Origin: Aldrovandia affinis | Lineage: Eukaryota > Chordata > Actinopteri > Notacanthiformes > Halosauridae | NCBI GenBank assembly: GCA_029706075.1 | Contig: JAINUG010000005.1 | Coordinates: 4,825,001-4,889,000 of the forward strand | Direction of reading: 5' to 3' | Length of the DNA stretch: 64,000 bases | Notes under the pieces: model-generated | What the model saw: only the letters and a program-made list of their open reading frames with translations | The model's database searches: none | What the model was told of the DNA's origin: nothing | Made by a program: the position numbers and the translations under genes | Shown: positions 38,520-48,490 of the stretch, one piece after another | Layout of the letters: every line of letters begins with the position of its first letter | How positions within the stretch are numbered: the stretch's first letter is position 1

Positions 38520-40243
38520 GATGGGTGTTTTTGTTGACTCATTTAGTTCTGTGGATCAGTACAGTACATTAAGGAGGATAATGGCTTCATAAGAAATGTA
38601 TTTAAAGTTATTACTTCAGTTGTGGGTTTTTTCCTGCACAGTGGAGCAATACTTTTGTTGTTTTTTGGACTGCAATTCAAGCATGTAGACTTCAGTATGT
38701 TTTGGTGAAAGCAGATACAGTCTTCCAATCACTGGAGGGGACCATGGTACATTTAGTTTCTGAGTGTGACTTCAACAGTGTTTTGCTTTTTAAGCCATGA
38801 TGGGAAATGTTGGAGAGGTTGAGTAATTCAATATCTGTTTAGCTCTTGCCCTTTCACCCCTGCAAGTCTGGACAGAGTCCTTTCTGTAGAAAGGTCCCAA
38901 ATTCTGCTGTGAGTGTGATTATTTTACATCTCAGACACACAAGCTGATTTTGAGTAGTCTATGGAGGCTTATTGGATTTAACACGTGGATGGCTGGTTAA
39001 TTATTGTACTAGATACTTCTCTCACTGGGGCTCACTCTTTAACCAGGATCAGTGACATTATTGCTATTGCAAAAACATCATTTTTCTGTAGGGGGCGCTA
39101 AAGTCAACAGCTCACCCTCCTTTAATTGTCTTAGTTTAGAGTGGCATCATGGTTGTGGGCATTCAGTTTCACTACATCTGACAGGGTTACTCACATGAAT
39201 CGAACACAGACCCCTTTCCTTTTCGTGATTAATTATGGCTTTCTTGGAGAAGAGGTATTGCAGGAAATCCCTGGTAAATAGACATAAGTGCTTCTGTTGC
39301 ATTCCCAAACTCTGTAGCAGACCCCAGACTCTGCGAAAATAGAGCTGTTCATTTCCTATTATGGCTTGCTGAAACATTTTGTCATTCTTGTTTGTTTTCA
39401 TAGTCCTAAATTGGAATGCCGGAGACTCAACACAAAAGCCCGGTGGGCCTTTCAGGGGCAGACTATTCTTGTATCTTGTGAAAATGTGTGTTTCTATTTC
39501 TGTGTCTGTGTGCAAACATGCATGCGTGCATGTATGTGTTTGATCATGACAAAATAATGTGAGGAGACATTTTGTTCAGAGTTCACTGAGTAACAAATGC
39601 TGAGAATCATCATCGGAAAACGCTGCTCGTATTGTTTGTTGTAAAGTTATATTCCAGTTTCTTGGTGCTGGATAAACTGTGTTTTGAAATACCTCAAGAA
39701 TTACCCATGACTTACCTGTGCCCACTTCTCCTTGACTCATTCAGGTAACGTTGTGTCAAAGGCTCCAGATTTTATTGTGTTACCTGGTCACAGCATTCAA
39801 CAGGATATCAGAGGTGCCATGGTCATCGTATATCCCCTGTATCTGGGTCATCCCATATCCACCCATATCCCCAATCTTTGGGGGAAAACAGGATGAGTGG
39901 GACTTGGCTGTGGGGTGAGGGGTATGAACATGAACAGTCATTGGGTTCATTTCAAACTCAAGGCAGGATATGAGAGATCAAGTGGAAAATGTTTCATTCT
40001 GCTGAGCAGTGAGGCCAAGGATTTTTACAGCACTCTTTTTAAAGTAACTTTATCAGTTATATGTTCCTGAGAATTGGTTCCTGCTGCTGGGAATTCTGAA
40101 GGAGTAGGCCTATTGTATTTTCAACACTAGAAATCTATATAAAGCACGTGATATTATCAATTGACAGTACATATTCAGGGGGATCATTTGCAATAGCTGT
40201 TTTATGTAACATATGAACCACAAACGCATTTCATATTTATGAT
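36776..40243. other. Intergenic, no gene seen
   Basis: AT-rich, with a (TG)n tract at 38486-38519 and a 24-base exact direct repeat at 38463-38486 and 39103-39126. No exon recognised. Confidence 0.45.
38486..38519. repeat. (TG)n microsatellite
   Basis: About 34 bases of TG units with one interruption. Confidence 0.95.
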
Positions 40244-40409
40244 TGTGGAAGGCGTTGGTCTAGGCAGGGGAATCGGAATGATTAACGGCCACGCCTACTA
40301 TCAGAGCAGTTTTAAGCACACAGGTACAATTAGATAATGTCGCACAGCTGTGTGCCCTCGATGACCATTAATCATCCCAATTCCCCTGCCTAGACAAATG
40401 CCTTCCACA
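40244..40409. mobile_element. Inverted-repeat element (MITE), 166 bp
   Basis: Arms of about 42 bases: TGTGGAAGGCGTTGGTCTAG onward at 40244 and, inverted, TGTGGAAGGCATTTGTCTAG ending at 40409. They stay matched through AGGCAGGGGAAT and GATGATTAA-like sequence. No clear target duplication is visible, so the superfamily is not assigned. The spacer is non-coding. Confidence 0.8.
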
Positions 40410-41029
40410 CTGATTAATACAGAAATCATACTGTTTGTGGAAGTCATTTAACACATATGTGGACATAGAGAACTATAAATATGTTTTTTAAATCATGCTA
40501 AAATTATGTTTGGCTGTGTGCTTCTTCCTTGTGGATTGTGGTTTTTGACTGAAGGCGATTCACCACTGTTTTAATTTGTGGGTCACGTCCAAAAGATGTT
40601 GTGACTTCCTTTCGCCATGATGGCAATGTAGACACGACATATTGACAGCTGCCTCCTCTCACTTTTGACTTCAGAGACAGTTGGGGAGAGGGTAGTTATG
40701 ACTCCCGTGCAATGCTTTGTACCAAGAGCGACTCGCGAATATGGAAAGGAACCAGCAGGACAGGGGCCACGTGACGCAGTCCCTGGCATGGAGCTGGAGA
40801 CGTCCTCATCCGCATCTGGATCGCATCTCTGTTCTGACAAGACAGACGGGTCCCTAGAGGGTTGCGGCACGTCCCAGTCAACAGAGGAGAAACTAATTTG
40901 CTCTCAGGCATGCGGCAGAGGCGCCTCGGCCAGGCGCGCCATCTTGTTGTTTGTCAGATTTCTGGGAGAAATCACTTTCCTGTGTGCTTATTTGCATGTC
41001 TTTTAATGCTAACACATTACCTTTGTGTC
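40410..41029. other. GC-rich patch with open frames, no gene assigned
   Basis: Positions of about 40660-40990 are clearly richer in GC than the surroundings and are open on plus (113 codons, 40665-41006) and minus (95 codons, 40583-40870). Neither product is recognised, and no consensus donor joins the plus frame to the downstream RhoGAP exon in phase. It could be part of the LINE-like element whose tail follows, or an unrecognised 5' exon. Confidence 0.3.
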
Positions 41030-41252
41030 TGGCTTACTTACTTTTTATTTATTTGTACTTATATTTTGTTTTGTAATCATATTTTGTATTTTGTACCTAT
41101 ATTTTGCATTGAATATGCACCTATTGTATTTTGCACCTACATTTTGTATTTTGCAGTGAATATGGCGGGAAAGAGCTGGAGTAAGAATTCCAATGTACTA
41201 GCGCTTGTACTTTTGCAGATGGCAAATAGAACTCTTGAATCTTGAATCTTGG
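41030..41252 (+). mobile_element. LINE-like 3' end with TTGAATC tail
   Basis: A TTTTGCACCTA/ATTTTGTA-rich 3' UTR-like stretch leads to GGCAAATAGAACTCTTGAAT and ends in a short TTGAATC-type tandem. Tails of this form terminate some fish non-LTR retrotransposons. No reverse transcriptase sequence was recognised upstream, so the family is uncertain. Confidence 0.5.
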
Positions 41253-41916
41253 CTGTATGAACATTTCGGCCAGGCAGGAGAGCTGTCTAATCTAACTGGC
41301 ATCAGGAGCACCTCTAGGAATGCGTTAATGAGATCATTAGATGAATGAACCAGCAGCAAACAAATAGGCATGCATGCTGAGCCAAATGACACTTGCTCGC
41401 TCTTAGTTTTAGTTTTTCCCTCTGTGGTAGGAAAATAGCTGAAGCTCCCTGTTGTCAGGGCAGGGGGTTATTGATGTAATTTGGACACGTGAAACCTGTG
41501 GATGTCCTGTTGCCCCATTTAGAATGCAGGAGCTTGGACCTTCTAAAGGTCAGTTTTAAAGGCAAAAAAACATCATTTTTAGTGTTTGTCATAAACCTCC
41601 AGCTCTGGCGCTGACAGCTTATTTCCAGCTATGTCAGAACATCTGGTCCAGGAAGCCTGAACTGGAATTTTCCAGGAGGTGACTTCTGATAGATAATTGC
41701 ATTAATGTGTTCTTTTCTTTTTCACATTGAATACTGAAGTATTTCAGTTAGAATTTCCAACTCCTTCTTTTAAGTCAGTCCCATCTGCAAATGTCACCCT
41801 TTCAGAGGTGAAACAAAAGCCATTTTCTAAGTTATAAAACAATAGAAATAGTTTCCCTACAAGATTTTCCACTTTGCCTATGTCATTTGGAGTGCTGGTG
41901 AATATTATTACACATA

Positions 41917-42370
41917 GAGTGCCCCTTTAAATTCTACACCCATCTCAAAAATGTCACCTTTTGTTGCCGTATAGTCTGAAATTAAAACATATTAAATCAG
42001 ACTTTTTCCACCTTCATTTGCACATGAAGGTGGAAAGGCTGGTAGAGACATATCCAAACAGACTCATGGCTATCATTCAAGCAAAGGGTGCTTCTACCAA
42101 GTACTAACTCAGTGGGGTGTAGATTTATCAATCCAAGTTATTCTAGCTTTTTATTTTTAATTAATGTTCAGAAATTTTGAGCATTTTTGTTTCAATTGTA
42201 AGTTTGTAGGGTAAAATGTGCAAATGAAGGTGGAAACAGTCTGATTTACAATTTTGTTTTAATTATCAGAGGCTACAAGATGGCATCAAACATGGTAGGA
42301 ACAAAATCTGGTGACATGGCAACAAAAGGTGACATTTTTTAGATGGTGTGTAGACTTTAAAGGGGCACTG
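41917..42370. mobile_element. Tc1-derived element with long terminal inverted repeats
   Basis: The left arm, beginning GAGTGCCCCTTTAAATTCTA and passing through AATGTCACCTTTTGTTG, is matched in inverted form by the right arm ending AAAGGGGCACTG. Similarity continues inward through ATTAAAACA to CCACCTTCATTTGCACA, for arms of about 110 and 155 bases (the right arm has an insertion). TA dinucleotides flank both ends (41915-41916 and 42371-42372), as in Tc1/mariner insertion. The middle resembles the 3' region of a Tc1 copy. No transposase frame, so an internally deleted derivative. Confidence 0.85.
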
Positions 42371-42372
42371 TA

Positions 42373-45172
42373 AATTGTAATTATATTCTCTGCCAGTGCC
42401 TAAATTAGTTACTATTCCTGTGACATTTTTGTCTTTGTAAATTGATCCACAATAAAGACAACATAACAACAAAAGCACTGGCATAACAAATTTTAAAAAA
42501 GGCTGAACAGAAATGGCCACTATTATAAGATTTTAAGGCTTGCCAGCTTGCGACGGTCCTATAGGGTGTCTGTGTGCGTGTGTGTATGTGTGTGTGTGTG
42601 TGGGATGTTTTTTTTTTGCTGTCTGTATTATTGTTTGAAAGAGGGCTCTTGTCTCAAACAGAACAGTCAGAGGCTAGCATGGCCCCTCCTCCTGCACTCC
42701 TCTGTTTACTTCAAGATTGCTCTTGGCAGTGGAGCCAGTGCGGGTCTATTCACTTCAGGAGTTAGCAGATGGAGAGAGCAGACCACTCTGCTCCTGTCCT
42801 CCATCCTGTATGCGCCACGGCCCCCTTGTTCCCTTATTTGGACGATTATTCTCCGCTCATTCCTCTGCGCTCATTCCTTCCCTCACCAGCACCCAGGGCA
42901 ACCCTTGGAACTTGCTGTTTCTTAGCTACGCTTTGTGTGGCTGTCCCCCTCTTTGAAAGGCCTCCTCATTCCAGGTATAGTAAATGCTTTGCTAGAGTCT
43001 TTGGTTACAATGTTTTGTGATCTGTTAGTAGTCCATTGGAATCTATTCAAGGCTACCCACAGTGAATTTGAATGCATGTCTGCTGTACCTGTCAAGTTAA
43101 GCGATTGAGCTAGGCTTCTTTAGCTCGCGTCAGTGAACAGCACACACGTTAGTTTAAATATCAATTGCATTTTTCTGCCATGGTGGAGAAGAATAATTAG
43201 GTTGTTCAATAAGCAGATGTGTTTTGTTGCTTCCTACAGGAATTGGTTGGGTATAGCCCAACTTAATAGCGCATGTTGATGTTGTTGGTGCTGCTGAGTG
43301 CACCAGGCAGAGCCAAAGTATTTCCTGCTCCCAGCAGAAAAAACCTTTTTTATGACATAGGACTTAAAATTGATAGGGTCTATGCATGGTTTAACATCTG
43401 AGTTTAATGATGGTTTAAACATTGTACAGCAGTGTATCTCTCTCCAACTGTTAAAAGAGCAATTGGTTTTTCTATGGTTTTGTCTGTGGTGAGGGTGCAG
43501 AGATTGTTTCAAAGAGGCTGTTTCATATAGAGCCTGCTACGTTTTAGTGGTCCCATATGCCTTTATAACATCCCCTTTGTTCAGAGAAAAGGTCTTGTCT
43601 GATTTATCTGTGATGGTTTAGAGCCATACTTTCTCAACGACTTGCTATTTCACTACCATCATTTAAGATAAGTGTATATAGTCTGGCAGAGTGGAAAATA
43701 TTCAGAATTTGATGTGCTTTTGCCGCCAAAGGTCCTGGCGAATGAAATACAAACAGAAGAATCATTTTACAGGGGCATGTGGTATGCAATTGGTAAATAT
43801 CCAAATATTTATAAATCTCAAATTCCACATCAGAGATGTAATGTTGGCTTTCTGAGTTAGTCTATAGTGAAAATAGGTATTTGGCAGGGTCAGAGACACC
43901 TGTTCATTAAGCAGTTTACCTATTGGAGGAAGGAAACTCTTGACTGGTGGTATGTTAAGTTGTTGACTTGCCAATAATCATGGTGCTTTGAAGCTAGTTC
44001 AAAAAATGTTGTGTGATCCAATCTCCTTCTTAAAGTTTTAATTATTTTATGTGAGACACACAAAGATGATACAATGCAGTAACTTTTAGATGCAGGTAAA
44101 TTGGTAAGCTTGTTCATCATTAAAAACAGGCTCAGGACAATTATCAGTTTAAAGGCAAGTTTGCTGCTTCCCTTATTTGTTGCTTATGGTCCACCACTGT
44201 TCTATCCCCTCCCCCATCCTGTCACCACCTCCACCCCCCCTTAATGTTTATCCTACAAGACTGAGAATCAATCACTCACTGTCAGACCCCCCAACGATCC
44301 ATGGATTGTAGTGCCTTTTATGGGTATCTGATTTAGAAATAACCTATCAAAAGCACAGGGCTTGTCATTGTTGGCAACAGTGATCACTCTCCCCAGGAAG
44401 GCCTCTGTAGCTCAACATGATGCTGCTTGAGTCAACTCTCTTTCTGCTCTTTTTGTCTCCAGTTCTTTATGAAGCAGTGAATTGCTCCTTAGCATTATAA
44501 ATACAATAAATGTGGTCTTATATACGTTTAGACTGTGGCCTTGGAGGAAACCGTTCCTTGTTATACTTTTGTGGGTTTTGATGTTGGTATTACTGCACTT
44601 TTCATTTTATTTGCCATCTTCTACTTACATCTCACACCATTCAATCCAACAGGTTGTGTGTAGCCTAATATTTTATATATCCAAAGGTTTGGAATGACCG
44701 AGGCCTAGTCCTCCTGCATATAAACATATAAAGTTAACATTTGTAATCAGTACCATCTTGGGTATTTGGTATCAAAGCAAATGCATTTTGTATCAAGTTT
44801 TGCTTGCATACATACATGCACACATACACAGAAATAAAATGTCCAGTCCTTGGGTAAAATATACAACAGATGTGTTTGTGGTTACAAGGAAAACTCTTTG
44901 TTTTTTGATGAAATAGCCCTCTCTTCCTGTCTGTGGTTAATCCGTCATCTGTTTCACAATACTGTCTCTTCCTGAGATTTAGTTCGGCCCGCTGAGAGTT
45001 GCAGAGGGAGGTGACGGTCAGAGCCTCAGATTGTCACTTACTGTAAAGTACTACAAACAAGAAAGCATTTCTGACTGAGTTCTATTTCCACTACTCCTGC
45101 CTTAGCTAATACTGACCACTCATTAAACAGCTCAACACAATAAATCCACTTTTAACTATATACAGTGGGCAT
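42373..45172. other. Intergenic, no confident gene
   Basis: Contains a (GT)n tract at 42567-42601 and a GC-richer stretch at 42660-42975 that stays open and ends in CAG followed by GTATAG, discussed as a weak exon candidate. The rest is AT-rich without recognised content. Confidence 0.4.
42567..42601. repeat. (GT)n microsatellite
   Basis: About 35 bases of GT units with interruptions. Confidence 0.9.
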
Positions 45173-45300
45173 AAAATGCGTTTACCCCCTTTGGCATTTT
45201 TCACATTTTAATTTTCTTATTTCATGGAATCAACACAGAGTTAAATGGGATTTCTTGCCATTGATCAATACAAAATACCAGAGGCTAATTTGATGTAGTG
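45173..45300 (+). mobile_element. Terminal fragment of a DNA transposon, Tc1-like
   Basis: TA followed by CAGTGGGCATAAAATGCG and a TTTTTCACATTTTAATTTTC stretch resembles the outer end of fish Tc1/mariner elements. Only one end is present and no transposase is seen. Confidence 0.5.
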
Positions 45301-47783
45301 GTCCATGTTTAATTATTGTATAATTCTATCTACAAGTGTGGTGGTAATGGATTTATTGCATCAGCACAATAGAAAGTAGAGGAAAACTACTGTGGTGTCA
45401 CAGCAGCCTAGAGCAGTGGAGTTGCTGTGGAGTGTCTGATACCCCCAAGCTATTCAGAAAGTAATTTAAAGAGAGAAATAGATAGTGACTTAGCAAGCAT
45501 GAAGGTAATAAACATGGCTGGTTTAAACATTAGCCATAAACCCTTGCACTTAAAATAAAAATATAAATGCACATCTGGGACTTGTGCCAGGCTAATGTGT
45601 TGATGACTGGGCTGTGAAGTGCACATAAAGGCTTGGCCGCATTCGGCTGGTAATACCGCTTGTTAAAGGTCTGACCTTTTGTTTACCTGTACGGCTCTAC
45701 TGAAGGCCCCAGTGCGTGGTTGCACTGATTTACTGCTGCCATGGAACATTCCCCAGACTCACCCCTGGGTCACTGCATGCCACTACGACTTTTATCATCT
45801 GCTTAGACCAAAGATCCTGGTCGTTGCTCCCAGCCTCTGAATCTTTACTGCCTGCATCATGGATTCCTCCGGGGTCCATCAAAGAGGACCACCATACTGA
45901 GCAGAAAGCACGGTCTGTTTTCCGTTAAGATTGCTGTGGTGGTGTGTATGGCACTGATACGAAACCACTCTAGCCTCTTCCCTCTGCTTCTCATTTGTGA
46001 CATATTATCCAAGCCTACTAATCATTTGAATCTGAGTGGGTATTGAGAGCTTTCACCTGCTCTCCATTTCAAAAACTCCTGTCTCCTGCCTCATTTCATC
46101 AATTTTTAGACAAGAAAATGTTTCATCATTACAATTATCACATACTTGCTATTTGTTGAGGTCATTATTTATTTGCTTACATATCTTAAATGTCTACATA
46201 ATATCCATCCAGAGCATTGAGCATTTACAGTAGCAATTCAGTACCTTGAAGCAACAAGACACACAATACACCAAAGTCATAGGCGTAACAAGTGTGTGTG
46301 TGGGAGGGGCAGGGCTAATGTTTAAAACAGTCATATCTGTGCGCCCAAAATAATTTGTAGATATAAAACAATCCCTTACATTATATCCCTCGATATTGCT
46401 TCAAGTTGTCAGTATCTTCCAGAAAAATACTGCAAAACAGACCTTCCTTGTGCATGTTGTAGTCCAGCCAAAACTGAAATTAGGTTCTAAATAAAACAAG
46501 CCTGAGAGTCTTTCAGAATGCTTCTGCTCTCCAATGCTTATTTTACTTTGACTCTAATCACACTCCAAGTGACCCAGACCCTGAAGGAATTTGCTCAGTC
46601 TCTTGCAGATGCACAGCATTGTATGTTTTCCCTCTCAATAAAGAGCAAACCAGAGTGGATGTCCTCCATCAATCTTTCAGGCCTCTGGATCTCATGGCAG
46701 GACTGAATAGCTCCTCTGTGGGTACATGCATTTAATTGATCATTATTAGTAGTATCATTACTGTAAATTCAAACAAAAAGTTTGATAGATAGCAAATATT
46801 TTGGCAGAATTATATATTTGGGGAAAGCACTGATTATGAAACTTCTAATGGTGCTCTAAAAACTCGAAAGCTTACTTGTAACATTCATTCAGGTTGCTTT
46901 ACCCCAGCCACTGTTGAAGAGAGGCACTGCCAGGATTGCAGATGGCAATTAGCATGATTGACTCCATCAACCTTGCTTTTTTTGTTAACTTCTGTGTCTT
47001 TGGAGAAAGAAACATCGGTGAATCTTTGTGTGGTGAAAGAAATCTACAAAGCTTGGCCATTTTCATTGTTTAAAACATAGAGAGGGTGTGTGTATAGTGG
47101 AACAAACCATTGGGTAATACTGGAGTTTGTGAGGGGATGGGAGATAGGTTGAGTTCATCTAGTGGCGTGAGAAAATGATATTTTAATGGTTGGTTTGCAA
47201 TTTGGTTCCAAGTAAATGCTCATGCTTACACTAGGGATTTGTTCAAAACATGGCAGACCCAGTGATAGCATTCAGCAGGGTCTAGCTGTGTGTGAACATT
47301 TACTTCTTCCACCTGCCATTGATGTGCACACATTTCCATACATGAATCCATTTAGCAGCTTGATGATTAGTCCATAAGTGAGAAACCAATGAGCAAAACA
47401 TGGTTACTTCCACAGATGTAATTAATTATTTCTACAAATCTTGGTTATGTTTATCTTATGTCAAACTCAATTTTAATTATCTGATGATACCCAACTCAGG
47501 GGAAAAACAATTTAGGAAAAGGGAATTTGATGAAGTAGCCTATCATAGCCTATAATATTTTAAAATTGATTAATTAAGTGGACTCAGAAGAGCTTTTCAA
47601 GCAAGTTTAGGCCTGTCAATAGTACCAGAGGGCACAGGTAGAAATGAGTTAAAGTATGTTTTTACACTGACGCTGGACAGTATTTCTTATCACAGAGAAT
47701 TATTAATGCTTGAACCACCAATACCTGCTGTAGAGCAGACACCTTTGAGTCTTTCAAGACCAAGCAATGGTATTTACTCGATA
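45301..47783. other. Intergenic, no gene seen
   Basis: No supported exon, RNA or repeat recognised. Moderately GC-rich at about 45640-45930 without coding similarity. Confidence 0.4.
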
Positions 47784-48107
47784 TAGGCATAATGGCAGGT
47801 TTTTTTTGGTACATTTGTTTCAGATTTTTTCCAGTTTTTCTCCCAATTTGGTAGCCAATTGCACCCTCTATTTATTTCAATTAACCCTCCCCACACGGGT
47901 CCGTCGCTCGACTACTCGAGGCAAGCCAATTCTCCGTGGACAGTGACCTCCGCTTTTCCTCCAACGAACTCGCCCACCCACCCACGTTCTGGAGACTCCT
48001 TTCCTGCCCCGAGCCGGCTCTCCCCCCTCCCCCTGGGGTGGACAGCCAAATGTCGCCCCCAATCGGGCTGACGACCAGGGCCGGTCTGGTAGGCATAATG
48101 GCAGGTT
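47784..48107 (-). mobile_element. Family S SINE with 18-bp target-site duplication
   Basis: The body at 47802-48089 carries the family block CTCCCAATTTGGTAGCCAAT (about 47841-47860) and the GC-rich middle seen in the copy at 6862, but lacks the tRNA head at its right (5') end. Exact direct repeats TAGGCATAATGGCAGGTT flank it at 47784-47801 and 48090-48107. A poly-T start on plus is the A-tail of a minus-strand insertion. Perfect duplications of this length indicate LINE-driven, relatively recent insertion. It lies about 230 bases upstream of the first RhoGAP exon. Confidence 0.9.
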
Positions 48108-48333
48108 AAGATAGGCTGAATTTCCTGCTCTTGTGATGTCATATGTTTTCCCACGTAACTGAGAAAAAAAAGAAGAGTGATGTGTGTCACGTCAGGTAAA
48201 ACTTAAAAGATCTTTGGATTCTCTGAATGAGCAGACCTTTCAATCGGCATATTTTGTGGGCTGCCTTGCTTTATTATGTGCATGTCTGTCCCCCTCCCTG
48301 ATGGACGTCTGTGTTCCTCCCGGTACCTCTCAG

Positions 48334-48490
48334 GGTGACCACACCTGGGCCACCATGCTGGGGCAGAGTGTGAAGCTGCAGCCAGTGCCCATCCAGAGCC
48401 TGTCGGAGCTGGAGCGCGCCCGCCTACAGGAGGTGGCCTTCTACCACCTAGAGGAGCGTGACCTGGACTTCAACATCAGCATTCCGCGAG
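48334..48490 (+). CDS. arhgap36: RhoGAP first visible exon
   Basis: The acceptor TACCTCTCAG ends at 48333 and the donor GTACTG follows at 48491. It translates as [20 protein letters not shown] then [20 protein letters not shown]. The frame is also open upstream to 48184 without a stop. An ATG at 48355-48357 has an ideal context (GCCACCATG) and could start a shorter form, and ATG 48301 is a weaker alternative. The good acceptor argues that another 5' exon usually joins here. Confidence 0.9.

Noticed and set aside
42548-42925. 125-codon plus-strand frame beginning in a GT repeat
   Set aside because: The start is microsatellite-derived. The remainder is a frame alternative of the weak exon candidate listed in findings and has no known similarity.
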